A stretch of 64,000 nucleotides of DNA from Roseobacter litoralis Och 149 (GCF_000154785.2 NC_015730.1:2542001-2606000), one strand, 5' to 3'. Numbered from the stretch's first letter, positions 10,743-20,083 are shown. The notes: generated by a model from the sequence alone, not told the origin. Numbers and translations are program-made.

Positions 10743-10870
10743 CAGTCTGTTTCCTTGGTGCCACCACGGCAATCTGGGTCATATTCGTTCAGGCCAGCCC
10801 AAGGGCATATCGCCCCGCTGACCAAAAAACTGTCAGCCGTGTGCTGCGCGTGCGTCTTTGATCGGTGCAT
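10742..10870 (-). CDS. Candidate 42-residue ORF filling the nuoK-nuoL gap
   Basis: The ATG is three bases past the nuoK stop. A purine-rich GAAGGG element lies eight bases upstream, at the end of nuoK. The ORF runs through the whole gap and its TGA overlaps the nuoL ATG by one base (T-G-A-T-G). The peptide begins [10 protein letters not shown] and ends G-G-T-K-E-T-D. It is hydrophilic, with two Cys, no membrane segment and no recognised family. It may be a real micro-protein, or it may serve only to carry ribosomes from nuoK to nuoL. Exact fit to the gap and the Shine-Dalgarno spacing are the evidence; conservation is unknown. Confidence 0.42.
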   Translation of the reverse strand: MHRSKTHAQHTADSFLVSGAICPWAGLNEYDPDCRGGTKETD

Positions 10871-10873
10871 GTC

Positions 10874-11179
10874 TTAGCCCTTCATCACGTTGACGTCTTC
10901 GACCGCAATCGTGCCCCGGTTGCGGAAGAAGCAGACGAGGATAGCGAGGCCAATCGCCGCTTCGGCGGCAGCGACGGTCAAAACAAAGAGCGTGAAAACC
11001 TGCCCTACGAGATCATCGAGAAAGCTTGAGAAAGCGACGAGGTTGATATTCACCGCCAGCAACATCAATTCGATGCTCATCAGAAGGATGATGATGTTCT
11101 TACGGTTCAAAAAGAGCCCGAAAATCCCGATCACGAATAGTGTGGCAGCAACGGTAAGATAGTGTTCCAAACCAATCAT
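10874..11179 (-). CDS. nuoK: NADH-quinone oxidoreductase subunit K
   Basis: A 101-residue membrane subunit with three transmembrane helices, of standard length. The conserved Glu in the second helix appears in [19 protein letters not shown], and the third helix carries the second Glu ([17 protein letters not shown]). It forms part of the proton path between NuoJ, NuoA and the antiporter subunits. It has a good ribosome-binding site (GGAAGGAAGAAC before the ATG). Unusually, a secreted orphan gene separates it from nuoJ. Confidence 0.97.
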   Translation of the reverse strand: MIGLEHYLTVAATLFVIGIFGLFLNRKNIIILLMSIELMLLAVNINLVAFSSFLDDLVGQVFTLFVLTVAAAEAAIGLAILVCFFRNRGTIAVEDVNVMKG

Positions 11180-11272
11180 TGTTCTTCCTTCCGGAGCGCT
11201 AAGACCCCGTTTTCGTTCCTATGTCGCCGGGGCATTTGCCCCGCCACGCTAAGCTCAAATCGAGCCCTTTCG

Positions 11273-11755
11273 TTACAGGCCTTCCAGCCTGAATGCTTCC
11301 TTGTCGCCCCGCAGGCCCGGATAAAAAGCGGCGCAGGCGCAAGGCTCAAGCGCCCATACCTCAACCGACACATCCCGCGCCACCTTTTTCAGATCGTCCG
11401 ACATGCGCCCCAGCGTTGCAAAAACCCGCGCACCCGTTTCATGCTGCGCCACAATTGCCATGGCGTCTTCGGTCCGGTCGAAGGGCGGTCGTTTGTTCAT
11501 GTTTTCCTCAGCCGTGCGGAATTGCAGCACGTCGCCCGATTGGCAATCCGCAATTACGATATCCGTTGCGGACCCTTCCTGTGACCACCAGTCGCGCCAC
11601 ATCACGCGACCCTCCCCCAGATCGACATGATCCGCCTCACCGCCGTGGCTGACATGGGTGGTGCGTGTGCACTCCGACGCCGTCATGGCAAAGGCTGAGG
11701 ACGCCGTAAATACGGCAATCGCGCTCAGCACATGATATGAAGCCCAACGCGTCAT
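11273..11755 (-). CDS. Exported hypothetical protein between nuoJ and nuoK
   Basis: A 160-residue protein with a signal peptide: a short basic start, a hydrophobic core SAIAVFTASSAFA and a likely cut after A-F-A near residue 23. The mature part is hydrophilic and contains four Cys (ECTRT, ADCQSG, EPCACAAF), so disulfides or a metal site in the periplasm are possible. No family is recognised. It begins three bases past the nuoJ stop and so is surely co-transcribed. Unidentified reading frames inside nuo operons are known in Rhodobacter capsulatus, and this may be one of that kind. Function is unknown. Confidence 0.75.
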   Translation of the reverse strand: MTRWASYHVLSAIAVFTASSAFAMTASECTRTTHVSHGGEADHVDLGEGRVMWRDWWSQEGSATDIVIADCQSGDVLQFRTAEENMNKRPPFDRTEDAMAIVAQHETGARVFATLGRMSDDLKKVARDVSVEVWALEPCACAAFYPGLRGDKEAFRLEGL

Positions 11756-11758
11756 GGA

Positions 11759-12361
11759 TCAGAGGCCCTGCCCCGATTTGACATCCTTGAGTTCCATCGC
11801 CTTGGCCGGGTCACGCATCATTTGCGCCACGACATCCTGGCGTTTCACATCAGAGCGGTGGCGCAGCGTCAGCACAATCGCCCCGATCATGGCGACCAGC
11901 AGGATCAGTCCACTCAACTGGAACAGCAGGAAATACTGATCATAAAGGATCAAGCCCAAGGCTTCGGTGTTATGCCGGTCCACAGGTGTCACCTGCGCGC
12001 GCATGCCTTCGGCGGCGGCGTTGCTTTCCCATGCGCCAAAAGCGATGGCGAATTGCATCAACAACACAACGCCGATCAGCAACGCCAGCGGCAGGTATTT
12101 CGACATCTCCGCCTTGAGTTCCGCAAAATCCACGTCGAGCATCATGACGACGAACAGGAACAGAACCGCGACGGCCCCGACATAGACGATGATCAACAGC
12201 ATCGCGACGAATTCAGCGCCGAGCAGAACGAATAGACCGGCTGCCGAGAGAAAAGCGAGGATGAGCCACAGGACCGAATGCACCGGGTTGCGGCTGATGA
12301 CGGTGAACAAACCGCCTGCGATCACACTGATCGCAAAGAGATAAAAGGCAAAAACCGTCAT
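11759..12361 (-). CDS. nuoJ: NADH-quinone oxidoreductase subunit J
   Basis: A 200-residue membrane subunit with five predicted helices. The family segment [27 protein letters not shown] (helix 3, with the pi-bulge region that couples quinone reduction to pumping) is clear. Its ATG overlaps the stop of the preceding carboxymuconolactone-decarboxylase-like gene by four bases (A-T-G-A), so the two are translationally coupled. Confidence 0.96.
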   Translation of the reverse strand: MTVFAFYLFAISVIAGGLFTVISRNPVHSVLWLILAFLSAAGLFVLLGAEFVAMLLIIVYVGAVAVLFLFVVMMLDVDFAELKAEMSKYLPLALLIGVVLLMQFAIAFGAWESNAAAEGMRAQVTPVDRHNTEALGLILYDQYFLLFQLSGLILLVAMIGAIVLTLRHRSDVKRQDVVAQMMRDPAKAMELKDVKSGQGL

Positions 12362-12777
12362 TCCGCGTCCTTCTCTTCATCCAGAACCTGCTGCGCCAGT
12401 TCCAACGCGCGGGTCATCGCTGGCAATCCTGCAAACATCGACATCTGGCCGATGGATTCCACGATATGTTGTTTTGTGGCACCCGCCTCGACCGCGTGGC
12501 GCACCGCCTGACGAAAGCCGACGTCGTTCTGCGCACCCTGCATGGTCAGCCCAGCGAGCGTCAGCAGCATCCGCGTGCGCGCATCCAGCCCGCCCTCGTT
12601 CAGCGTATTCCCGAACATCATTTCCATCATGTCCTTGGGCATCGTGCCCATCATCTTTTCAAACCCTTTGGGCGAAAACGCCTCCATCGCCGGATAGGAT
12701 TTCGCCATTTCCTGCGCCTGCGCCATCATCGCGGCAAAAGGGTTCGCGCCCTCGAACGGGTTGTTTTTGTCACTCAT
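12358..12777 (-). CDS. Carboxymuconolactone decarboxylase-like (AhpD-fold) protein in the nuo operon
   Basis: A 139-residue, mainly helical protein. The C-terminal half (about 60-135: [38 protein letters not shown]) matches the CMD/AhpD fold. The first 40 residues are Met- and Phe-rich ([28 protein letters not shown]). The protein has no cysteine at all, so it cannot be an AhpD-type thiol peroxidase. It overlaps nuoI (its own start) and nuoJ (its stop) by four bases each, which puts it firmly in the operon. A role in complex I assembly or in a small-molecule reaction is open. Confidence 0.8.
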   Translation of the reverse strand: MSDKNNPFEGANPFAAMMAQAQEMAKSYPAMEAFSPKGFEKMMGTMPKDMMEMMFGNTLNEGGLDARTRMLLTLAGLTMQGAQNDVGFRQAVRHAVEAGATKQHIVESIGQMSMFAGLPAMTRALELAQQVLDEEKDAE

Positions 12778-13268
12778 CGGTAAGGTGCATCCATCTCAAG
12801 GTTGCGCGCGATCTCGGCTTCCCAGCGCTCGCCATTGGCCAGCAGGCGGTCCTTGTCGTAATACAGCTCTTCGCGCGTCTCCGTTGAAAACTCGAAATTG
12901 GGCCCCTCGACAATAGCATCCACCGGGCAGGCTTCCTCGCAGAAACCGCAGTAGATGCATTTTGTCATGTCGATGTCATAACGTGTGGTGCGCCGACTGC
13001 CGTCATCGCGGGGTTCCGCGTCGATTGTAATGGCCTGCGCCGGGCAAACCGCCTCGCAGAGTTTACAGGCGATACAGCGTTCTTCGCCATTGGGGTAGCG
13101 GCGCAGCGCGTGCTCACCCCGAAAACGCGGGGAAAGCGGCCCTTTTTCATGCGGGTAGTTCAGCGTGGCCTTGGGGGCGAAAAAGTACTTGAGACCCAAT
13201 TTCATACCGACCCAAAAGTCTTGAAGCAGGAAGTATTTCGCATGTCGTGCGTAATCGATCTGTGTCAT
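12774..13268 (-). CDS. nuoI: NADH-quinone oxidoreductase subunit I
   Basis: A 164-residue ferredoxin-like subunit of the hydrophilic arm. Two [4Fe-4S] motifs carry clusters N6a and N6b: [12 protein letters not shown] near residue 60 and [12 protein letters not shown] near 100. The start at 13268 (M-T-Q-I-D-Y-A) gives the standard length and leaves one base between it and the nuoH stop; the longer frame starting at 13295 would overlap nuoH. It passes electrons from NuoG to NuoB. Confidence 0.97.
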   Translation of the reverse strand: MTQIDYARHAKYFLLQDFWVGMKLGLKYFFAPKATLNYPHEKGPLSPRFRGEHALRRYPNGEERCIACKLCEAVCPAQAITIDAEPRDDGSRRTTRYDIDMTKCIYCGFCEEACPVDAIVEGPNFEFSTETREELYYDKDRLLANGERWEAEIARNLEMDAPYR

Positions 13269-13269
13269 A

Positions 13270-14307
13270 TCAGCCTCCCATACCCCAGCGGGCATATGCC
13301 CCCCAGAACCATTCGAATTTTGCGGCGAATGCTACGAAAACCACCCAGACAAGGCTGAACGGCAGGAACACTTTCCAGCCCAAACGCATCAGCTGGTCAT
13401 AGCGGTAGCGCGGCGTAATCGCTTTGACCATCGCGAAGAGGAAGAAGAAAAATGCCATCTTGGCAATCATCCACAAAACGCCGTCGGGCAGCCCCGGGAT
13501 CGGGGACAGCCAGCCGCCAAAGAACAGCAGCGACGTGAGCGCGCACATCAGGAAAATAGCGATATATTCCCCGGCCATAAAGAGCAGGAAGGGAGTGGAT
13601 GAATATTCGACCTGATAGCCCGCGACCAGTTCCGATTCCGCTTCGGGCAAATCAAACGGTGGGCGGTTCGTTTCAGCCAGACAGCTGATAAAGAACAGGA
13701 AAACCATCGGGAAGTGCGGTAGCCAGTACCAGCTGAAAAAGCCATAGGGGCCGTCCTGCGCGGCGACGATGCCGCCGAAATTCATCGACCCGGTCGAAAT
13801 AATCACCCCGATGATGATCAGGCCAAGCGACACCTCATAAGAAATCATCTGCGCGGCAGAACGCAGAGAGCCCAGAAAAGGGTATTTCGAGTTGGACGCC
13901 CAGCCCCCCATGATGACGCCGTAGACTTCAAGCGATGAGATCGCAAAGACGAACAGGATCGCCACATTGATGTCACTGAGGACCCAACCATCGTTGAACG
14001 GGATCACCGCCCAAGCCAGCAGGGCCAGAACAAAAGAGGTCATCGGCGCGAGCATGAAGACGGTCTTGTCGGCACCGGCCGGGACCACGACCTCTTTCAC
14101 GACATATTTCAGCGCATCCGCCACCGTTTGCAGCAACCCGAAGGTGCCCACCACATTAGGCCCACGCCGCATCTGCACAGCCGCCCAGATCTTGCGGTCC
14201 CCATAGACGAGGAACAGCAATGAGACCATCACAAAGCCGATAACGGCCAGCACCTGTGCCAGGATCAGGACAGCTATGCCGCCGGGAGTGGTAAAGAAAT
14301 CAGCCAT
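13270..14307 (-). CDS. nuoH: NADH-quinone oxidoreductase subunit H
   Basis: A 345-residue membrane subunit with eight to nine helices that forms part of the quinone chamber. Conserved parts: [21 protein letters not shown] near the N-terminus, and the acidic loop [30 protein letters not shown] (shown in parts: [20 protein letters not shown]), which contains the charged residues of the E-channel. A ribosome-binding site (GAGGACAT) precedes the ATG. Length and sequence are normal. Confidence 0.97.
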   Translation of the reverse strand: MADFFTTPGGIAVLILAQVLAVIGFVMVSLLFLVYGDRKIWAAVQMRRGPNVVGTFGLLQTVADALKYVVKEVVVPAGADKTVFMLAPMTSFVLALLAWAVIPFNDGWVLSDINVAILFVFAISSLEVYGVIMGGWASNSKYPFLGSLRSAAQMISYEVSLGLIIIGVIISTGSMNFGGIVAAQDGPYGFFSWYWLPHFPMVFLFFISCLAETNRPPFDLPEAESELVAGYQVEYSSTPFLLFMAGEYIAIFLMCALTSLLFFGGWLSPIPGLPDGVLWMIAKMAFFFFLFAMVKAITPRYRYDQLMRLGWKVFLPFSLVWVVFVAFAAKFEWFWGAYARWGMGG

Positions 14308-14313
14308 ATGTCC

Positions 14314-14658
14314 TCACACCATCGGTATTCCGCTTTGCTCACAGTCAGCCCGCACGACATCAGCGTCATTCTTGGCTAGCCTGTCAGGCAGGGTTGGCGA
14401 TTTGGTGTAAACAGCATCTGCCGACCACACGCCACCCTCTTCGTGAACTTTTGTGCGCAAATGCCGCGCAAAATCGCGCGCTTGCGGCATTGAATGCCCG
14501 GCCGCTGCAACCCGCATGTGTTTTTGCAGGTTTGCGGTGCCATGCGTTAACGTCCCCGACGCGCGCGCGCCACAAACCGCCGACTCGCAGCGGCGTGTTT
14601 CGGGAACACTCGCCGCGTCGCGTGACAACTGAGATATGCGCGCGCTCTTCTGTGTCAT
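14314..14658 (-). CDS. Orphan ORF between nuoG and nuoH
   Basis: A 114-residue ORF filling the gap between nuoG and nuoH. Its ATG overlaps the nuoG stop by four bases (A-T-G-A), and its stop lies six bases before the nuoH ATG. The protein is polar, rich in Arg/Ala/His, has no signal or membrane segment and matches no family I know. The exact packing favours a real gene. The lack of clear domain character and a very GC-rich stretch (around 14560-14585) argue for caution. A shorter form starting at M-R-V-A-A-A is possible. Confidence 0.5.
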   Translation of the reverse strand: MTQKSARISQLSRDAASVPETRRCESAVCGARASGTLTHGTANLQKHMRVAAAGHSMPQARDFARHLRTKVHEEGGVWSADAVYTKSPTLPDRLAKNDADVVRADCEQSGIPMV

Positions 14659-16670
14659 TCCGCAGCCAAGGTCTCTTGTTGACGCGCTTTTGCGTTGGCG
14701 GAGAGTTCCGCCATCAGCTCGGATGCGCGCGCAATGGGGTTTGTCAGGTAGAAATCGGTTATGGCCGGCTCAAATGCGCCACGGCTCACCTCGCCGCCTG
14801 TTACCGCCTGCCAGTCATTTTCCGGCACCGTGTCGATATTCGCCAGATGCGGCACCTCTTTGACCAGCGCCTGCCTCAGTTGCACAATGCTGTCAAACGG
14901 CAGCTGCGCCCCGATTTCCGCAGACAGCGCCCTCAGGATCGCCCAGTTTTCCTTGGCTTCCCCCGGCGCAAACCCGGCCCTGAGCGCCAGTTGAGGCCGC
15001 CCTTCGGTGTTCACAAACAACCCCGGCTCTTCGGTATAGGCAGCGGCGGGCAGGATAACATCGGCGCGGTGCGCGCCCCGGTCCCCATGTGAGCCCTGAT
15101 AGATCACGAAAGGACCCGGTCTGATGTCGATCTCATCGGCACCGAGGTTATAGATCACTTCCGCATCCATCACCGCATCGACGCCGCCATCGGCACATGC
15201 ACCAATGTCCATCGCACCCACACGTCCCGCAGCCGTATGAAGGACCAATACCTTGGACTGGCTGCGCTCTGCGAAAGCGTGGGCCCTGGCCATCACCGCT
15301 TCACCGTCCGCGCCGCGCAACGCGCCCTGCCCGATGATCAGGATCGTCGGGTTATCCGTCAGGTCAGCGGTGTTTTCCTGATCCAGCGCCGCCAGACCGT
15401 CGCGACCATCGCCGTAATGATGATAGTCATACGTCAGATCGATCGCCGGGCCGACAACGCCGACCTTGGCCCCCTTCAGCCACGCCTTGCGGATGCGCGC
15501 ATCCAGCACCGGCGCCTCGATGCGCGGGTTGGTTCCGACCAGTATGACGTGCGACGCATCGTCGATCTCTTCGATGGTGGCGTTGCCCACATAGCCGAAC
15601 CGGTTGCCCGCGGGCAGTTTCGCCCCATCGGTGCGGCACTCAACCGTGCCACCCTGACCCTCGATCAGAGCATTCAGCGCATAGGCGGCCTCAACCGGCG
15701 CAAGATCCCCGACCAACCCGGCCAGTTTCTTACCTTTCATCGCTGTTGCAGCCGCTGTCAGGGCTTCGGGCCAGCTCGCGGGGCGCAACTTGCCGTTCTC
15801 GCGGATGTAGGGTCGGTCCAGCCTCTGGCGGCGCAACCCGTCCCAGACAAACCGCGTCTTGTCCGAAATCCATTCCTCATTCACGCCATCATGGTTGCGC
15901 GGCAAAAACCGCATCACTTCACGGCCCTTTGTGTCCACGCGGATGTTTGACCCCAGTGCGTCCATAACGTCCACGGATTCGGTCTTGGTCAATTCCCACG
16001 GGCGCGCCGTAAACGCGTAAGGCTTTGAAACCAAAGCCCCAACCGGGCAGAGATCAATGATATTGCCCTGCATGTTACTGTCCAGCGTCTGGCCCAGATA
16101 AGACGTGATTTCTGCGTCTTCACCGCGCCCCGTCTGGCCCATCTGGTGAATGCCCGCCACCTCCGTGGTGAACCGCACACAACGCGTGCAGGAGATACAG
16201 CGCGTCATATGGGTCTCAACCAGTGGCCCCAGATCGAGATCTTCAGTCGCGCGCTTGGGCTCGCGGTAGCGCGAGAAATCCACGCCATACGCCATCGCCT
16301 GATCCTGCAGATCACACTCGCCGCCCTGATCGCAGATCGGGCAATCCAGCGGGTGGTTGATCAGCAAAAACTCCATCACCCCTTCGCGGGCCTTTTTGAC
16401 CATGGGCGAATTGGTTTTGACGACCGGCGGTTGGCCTTCGGGTCCGGGGCGCAGATCCTTGACCTGCATCGCGCAGGAAGCGGCAGGTTTTGGCGGCCCG
16501 CCGACCACTTCGACCAGACACATGCGGCAGTTGCCCGCGATCGTCAGCCGCTCATGATAGCAAAAACGCGGAATCTCGATGCCCGCCTCTTCACAGGCCT
16601 GGATCAGGGTCATCGCCCCATCCACTTCAACCTCTGTGTCGTCGATAATGACTTTGCGCAGATCGCTCAT
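14655..16670 (-). CDS. nuoG: NADH-quinone oxidoreductase subunit G
   Basis: A 671-residue subunit of the NADH-dehydrogenase module. It carries the N-terminal [2Fe-2S] domain ([15 protein letters not shown] near residues 38-52), the His-Cys motif [16 protein letters not shown] (cluster N5, about 105-120), two [4Fe-4S] motifs around [10 protein letters not shown] and CPVGAL, and a degenerate molybdopterin-oxidoreductase domain for the rest. The catalytic molybdenum site of that fold is not used in complex I. Size is normal for the alphaproteobacterial and mitochondrial 75-kDa form. Confidence 0.97.
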   Translation of the reverse strand: MSDLRKVIIDDTEVEVDGAMTLIQACEEAGIEIPRFCYHERLTIAGNCRMCLVEVVGGPPKPAASCAMQVKDLRPGPEGQPPVVKTNSPMVKKAREGVMEFLLINHPLDCPICDQGGECDLQDQAMAYGVDFSRYREPKRATEDLDLGPLVETHMTRCISCTRCVRFTTEVAGIHQMGQTGRGEDAEITSYLGQTLDSNMQGNIIDLCPVGALVSKPYAFTARPWELTKTESVDVMDALGSNIRVDTKGREVMRFLPRNHDGVNEEWISDKTRFVWDGLRRQRLDRPYIRENGKLRPASWPEALTAAATAMKGKKLAGLVGDLAPVEAAYALNALIEGQGGTVECRTDGAKLPAGNRFGYVGNATIEEIDDASHVILVGTNPRIEAPVLDARIRKAWLKGAKVGVVGPAIDLTYDYHHYGDGRDGLAALDQENTADLTDNPTILIIGQGALRGADGEAVMARAHAFAERSQSKVLVLHTAAGRVGAMDIGACADGGVDAVMDAEVIYNLGADEIDIRPGPFVIYQGSHGDRGAHRADVILPAAAYTEEPGLFVNTEGRPQLALRAGFAPGEAKENWAILRALSAEIGAQLPFDSIVQLRQALVKEVPHLANIDTVPENDWQAVTGGEVSRGAFEPAITDFYLTNPIARASELMAELSANAKARQQETLAAE

Positions 16671-16711
16671 ATCATTCGCCTTTGTTCATCGCGCCACACC
16701 GGGCGCACCTG

Positions 16712-17113
16712 TTACCGAGAGACGCGCAACAGCGCCCCAATTTCCGTTTTCTGTGCAATTTCGGCCCGACCGAGCGCACAATAGCCCTGTTTGTTCTGCT
16801 TGTAGCCAGCGGCCTTCATCTCATCCGCCGCCCGCGCCCGCAGTCGCTTTTTCTCCGTGTCCGACTCCAGATGCGCCTTGATCTCGGCCTCGGAGTATCC
16901 CAGTTCTCGCGCCTGATCTTCCAAAGCGCGCAAATAGCTTATCGCCTTGAAAAATCGCGCAGAAATATCGGGGCACTTTCGCCTGATCTCATTGGCCAGC
17001 CCAACGGTGTAAAGCGCGTCATCAATTTGCTGAACATCCCGCAAGGGCGGGTTTGCAGCCACCGGAGCCGCAAGCCCCATCATGAATACCGCCATCATCA
17101 TCGTTTTACGCAT
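16712..17113 (-). CDS. Exported small protein, DUF5333-like (paralogue of 18082-18522)
   Basis: A 133-residue protein with a signal peptide (MRKTMMMAVFMMGLAAPVAA, cut near residue 20). The mature domain has two conserved Cys (KCPDIS and GYCALG) and ends with GRAEIAQKTEIGALLR. The same ending pattern, G-R-x-E-I-A-x-x-x-x-I-G-x-x-L, closes the neighbouring lipoprotein at 18082-18522, so the two look like paralogues. I believe this is the DUF5333 family of Rhodobacterales, recalled and not searched. The frame is open to 17275, but only the start at 17113 gives a signal peptide. It sits 41 bases ahead of nuoG. Confidence 0.78.
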   Translation of the reverse strand: MRKTMMMAVFMMGLAAPVAANPPLRDVQQIDDALYTVGLANEIRRKCPDISARFFKAISYLRALEDQARELGYSEAEIKAHLESDTEKKRLRARAADEMKAAGYKQNKQGYCALGRAEIAQKTEIGALLRVSR

Positions 17114-17234
17114 CCCACAACTCCAGTTGCCGTTACCAAGTAAAAAGGCAAAACGCCTTTGACAGGATAGATGCGCGTACCCCGCATTGATAAGCAATAA
17201 CCGAGCGGGTTTTGGACTGATTGCAGGCCACAGG

Positions 17235-17567
17235 TCATATCTCGCGACACCTTCCTTGCAGCAAGAGTGTGTCATTCTCGATGGTCAGTGTCTCACTCTC
17301 ATCGTCAGGTCCCACAACCCAGTCCACGTCCGAGCGGCCAAAGCTATTGACGCAATAGACTGTCGCCTCGTAGCGCGCAGCCTCACGTGCCCCCTCAAGA
17401 GAGGCCGAAACAGGTCTGACAGTTACGCTGAACTGCGCTCGGTCTGCCCCGCGTTCCGACTTGAGCCGCGCGTTGAAAAACTGGCCATCAAAACTGATCG
17501 CATCGTCATCCGGCCCGCAGGCGGTGAGCGTCAGTCCGATAATCATGAGGGCTGTGAAAATACGCAT
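17235..17567 (-). CDS. Small hypothetical lipoprotein in the nuoF-nuoG interval
   Basis: A 110-residue protein starting MRIFTALMIIGLTLTACG, a typical lipoprotein signal with the lipobox L-T-A-C, so it should be membrane-anchored at Cys17. The mature part has a predicted beta-rich character (FDGQFFNARLKSERG, RAQFSVTVRPVSAS, YEATVYCVNSFGRSDVDW, ETLTIENDTLLLQGRC), with two further Cys. No family is recognised. It starts five bases after the DUF3291-like gene and belongs to the same transcript. The longer open frame to 17612 overlaps its neighbour and lacks the signal at its start, so 17567 was chosen. Confidence 0.75.
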   Translation of the reverse strand: MRIFTALMIIGLTLTACGPDDDAISFDGQFFNARLKSERGADRAQFSVTVRPVSASLEGAREAARYEATVYCVNSFGRSDVDWVVGPDDESETLTIENDTLLLQGRCREI

Positions 17568-17572
17568 GTTAC

Positions 17573-18085
17573 CTACTCTGCTGCAACCGGCGCACACCGG
17601 TTGTCTTTCCACTTACTTGCCTCGTTCAGATAGGGCCAGCCAAAGGCGTGATCACTGTCACCGTGGTTTTTGAGGTGTTCCAGCCGTTCCAATGCCTCAT
17701 CCAGTGTTGGCTGATGCCCCACAGGAACCCACCACATCACGAAATGCATCTCACCGAGCACTTCGAACCATTCCTGACGGCGCGCGTAAAACTGCTTGTG
17801 GATGGTGCCCCAGACGAATTGTTCCAAGGTCTCAACGCTTTCCCAGACGGTCAGGTTGGAGACATAAAGCGGATCACCGTCAATGGCGTTCTCTGTGTTG
17901 CCGGTGCCCGGCTCACCCGAGCCTTCCATCATCCACACAAACCCTGGCATCCTCTTACCAAGGCCGTTGATCCGGTCAAGGTTCTCCATGAATTCCGCCA
18001 CGCGCGGATCGTCCGTAGGCGCCGCAAGACGACCGACGTTGAGTTCGGCAAGATGAAAATGCACACCCGTCATCTTTTGCGTCAT
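17573..18085 (-). CDS. DUF3291 domain protein (monooxygenase-like ferredoxin fold)
   Basis: A 170-residue soluble protein resembling DUF3291, a dimeric alpha/beta-barrel domain related to antibiotic-biosynthesis-type monooxygenases. Typical segments are FHLAELNVGRLAAPTDDPRVAEF near the start (quoted in part: HLAELNVGRL), SNLTVWESVETLEQFVW, and HFVMWWVPVGHQPTLDEAL. Family function is unknown; some members may bind haem or quinone-like ligands, which cannot be judged here. Its ATG overlaps the stop of the upstream lipoprotein gene by four bases (A-T-G-A). The location between nuoF and nuoG is conserved in no system I can name. Confidence 0.82.
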   Translation of the reverse strand: MTQKMTGVHFHLAELNVGRLAAPTDDPRVAEFMENLDRINGLGKRMPGFVWMMEGSGEPGTGNTENAIDGDPLYVSNLTVWESVETLEQFVWGTIHKQFYARRQEWFEVLGEMHFVMWWVPVGHQPTLDEALERLEHLKNHGDSDHAFGWPYLNEASKWKDNRCAPVAAE

Positions 18086-18522
18086 CCTTTCAGGAACTTG
18101 CCTATTTGGCTTTGGTCAGCAATTTCCTTGCGTCCCGCATCGCATAACCCTTCGCGGGATACGATGCCATTTTCTTTCAAATAAGAAGTGTAATACTCCT
18201 GAAAGCTTTTCTGCAGATTGTCACGCATTTCGTCCACATCGATATGGCCCTTGTGCTCCAGAATACGCGCAATTTCTTCGTTGGCCCGGTTCACTGTTAA
18301 ATTGCTTATATAGATGCCGCCGCAATTTGAAGAAATCTCACTGGCCATTCTAAAGGCAAGAAACTGGTCATGAATATCCTCCGGAAGATTGCGAAACTCC
18401 AATGTACGATATGTGCTTACAGCGCCCTCGGAACCGGCTTCCTGTACTGCCGTGTCACACCCAGCCAACACCGCACTGGCCACCACAACCCAAAGTATTA
18501 TTCTTCGTTGAACGTTCAGCAC
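18082..18522 (-). CDS. DUF5333-like lipoprotein directly after nuoF
   Basis: A 146-residue protein with a lipoprotein signal: MLNVQRRIILWVVVASAVLAGC, lipobox L-A-G-C with Cys22. The mature domain contains NCGGIYISN and ends GLCDAGRKEIADQSQIGKFLKG, matching the ending of the DUF5333-like protein at 16712-17113. The two Cys of the shared pattern (one mid-domain, one before the last helix) suggest one disulfide. It starts four bases after the nuoF stop and overlaps the next gene by four bases. One soluble and one lipid-anchored paralogue in the same operon is notable. Confidence 0.75.
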   Translation of the reverse strand: MLNVQRRIILWVVVASAVLAGCDTAVQEAGSEGAVSTYRTLEFRNLPEDIHDQFLAFRMASEISSNCGGIYISNLTVNRANEEIARILEHKGHIDVDEMRDNLQKSFQEYYTSYLKENGIVSREGLCDAGRKEIADQSQIGKFLKG

Positions 18523-18526
18523 GATT

Positions 18527-19822
18527 TTACTCCGCCGCCACTGCGCTCACACGCCCTGTCCGCTTGTGCTTGATCCGATCCTCAATCTCGTCGCGGAAGT
18601 GTCGAATGAGGCCCTGGATCGGCCAGGCTGCGGCGTCGCCCAAGGCGCAGATCGTATGGCCTTCGACCTGTTTGGTCACATCAAGGAGCATGTCGATCTC
18701 TTCGGGTTCTGCCTCGCCTGTCACCAGACGGTCCATCACGCGCATCATCCAGCCGGTGCCTTCGCGGCAGGGCGTGCATTGCCCGCACGACTCGTGCTTG
18801 TAGAACTTCGACAGCCGCCAGATCGCCTTGATCACATCCGTTGAGTTATCCATCACAATCACCGCCGCCGTGCCGAGGCCGGAGCGTTGTTCGCGCAGAT
18901 AGTCGAAATCCATGATCGCGTCTTTCATCTGCGCGCCGGGGATCATCGGCACCGACGACCCGCCGGGGATCACCGCCTTGAGGTTGCCCCAACCGCCACG
19001 GATGCCACCACAATGCGTCTCGATCAGTTCCTCGAAACTGATCGACATCGCCTCTTCGACCACACAGGGGTTGTTCACGTGGCCCGAAATCGCGAACAGC
19101 TTGGTGCCCGCGTTGTTCGGACGCCCAAAGGAGGAAAACCACTCCGGTCCGCGCCGCAGGATCGTTGGAACAACAGCAATCGATTCCACGTTGTTTACCG
19201 TCGTCGGGCAGCCATAAAGCCCCGCCCCCGCAGGGAACGGCGGCTTCATCCGGGGCATGCCCTTCTTGCCCTCAAGGCTTTCCAGCAGCGCGGTTTCCTC
19301 GCCGCAGATGTAGGCACCCGCCCCATGGTGCAGGTAGATGTCAAAATCCCAGCCGGAGCCTGCGGCGTTCTTGCCCACCAGCCCCGCATCGTAGGCCTCG
19401 TCAATCGCGGCTTGCAGCGCCTCTTTCTCGCGGATGTATTCGCCGCGAATGTAGATGTAACAAGTATGCGCATTCATCGCAAAACTGGCGATCAGGCACC
19501 CTTCAACCAGCGTATGCGGGTCGTGACGCATGATCTCGCGGTCCTTGCAGGTGCCCGGCTCGGATTCATCCGCATTGACCACCAGATAGGAGGGCCGCCC
19601 GTCGCTTTCCTTGGGCATGAAGGACCATTTGAGCCCCGTCGGGAAACCGGCCCCGCCACGCCCGCGCAGACCTGATGCCTTCATCTGGTCCACGATCCAG
19701 TCGCGGCCCTTTTTGATGATGGCGTCCGTTCCGTCCCAATGGCCGCGCGCCTGCGCGCCCTTCAGCGTGCGGTCATGCATGCCGTAAATATTGGTAAAGA
19801 TGCGATCCTGATCGTTAAGCAT
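18527..19822 (-). CDS. nuoF: NADH-quinone oxidoreductase subunit F
   Basis: A 431-residue NADH- and FMN-binding subunit, the electron entry point of complex I. Motifs: [13 protein letters not shown] (NADH/FMN loop, about 53-65), [32 protein letters not shown], and the [4Fe-4S] N3 motif [16 protein letters not shown] with its distant fourth Cys in [12 protein letters not shown]. It follows the DUF5337-like gene by twelve bases. All cofactor ligands are present. Confidence 0.98.
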   Translation of the reverse strand: MLNDQDRIFTNIYGMHDRTLKGAQARGHWDGTDAIIKKGRDWIVDQMKASGLRGRGGAGFPTGLKWSFMPKESDGRPSYLVVNADESEPGTCKDREIMRHDPHTLVEGCLIASFAMNAHTCYIYIRGEYIREKEALQAAIDEAYDAGLVGKNAAGSGWDFDIYLHHGAGAYICGEETALLESLEGKKGMPRMKPPFPAGAGLYGCPTTVNNVESIAVVPTILRRGPEWFSSFGRPNNAGTKLFAISGHVNNPCVVEEAMSISFEELIETHCGGIRGGWGNLKAVIPGGSSVPMIPGAQMKDAIMDFDYLREQRSGLGTAAVIVMDNSTDVIKAIWRLSKFYKHESCGQCTPCREGTGWMMRVMDRLVTGEAEPEEIDMLLDVTKQVEGHTICALGDAAAWPIQGLIRHFRDEIEDRIKHKRTGRVSAVAAE

Positions 19823-19834
19823 CCGCTTCCCCTT

Positions 19835-20083
19835 TTACCTGTCGTTCTGCGCAGCCTTGCGCGCACGTTTGATTTGCAATGAAACGATGAACGACCATGC
19901 CAAGGCAGCCAGCGCCAGAAAGTCCAGCAGAATGGCGTGCCGCGCGGTCAGCCCGAACTTGGGGGCGAGCCACAGCGACAATACCCACGCTACCATGGTG
20001 CCCACGATGACGAGGCTTACCATTCGCCCTTTTTTGGCCAAGGCACGGTCGCGCGCCTCGGCTGTCTGGTCTTGCGCACTCAT
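19835..20083 (-). CDS. Small two-helix membrane protein, DUF5337-like
   Basis: An 82-residue protein. It has a charged N-terminus (SAQDQTAEARDRALAKKGR), then two hydrophobic helices (about 22-42 and 48-70: MVSLVIVGTMVAWVLSLWLA, ILLDFLALAALAWSFIVSLQ), and a basic tail. I recall this as the DUF5337 family found next to nuo genes in Rhodobacterales; this was not checked. Its position directly before nuoF and its size suggest an accessory or assembly role at complex I, but no function is known. Confidence 0.8.
   Translation of the reverse strand: MSAQDQTAEARDRALAKKGRMVSLVIVGTMVAWVLSLWLAPKFGLTARHAILLDFLALAALAWSFIVSLQIKRARKAAQNDR

Noticed and set aside
11176..11235. 19-codon ORF before nuoK with an A-T-G-A overlap
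   Set aside because: Very short, basic, and with only a poor ribosome-binding site overlapping a hairpin; not strong enough to list as a gene.
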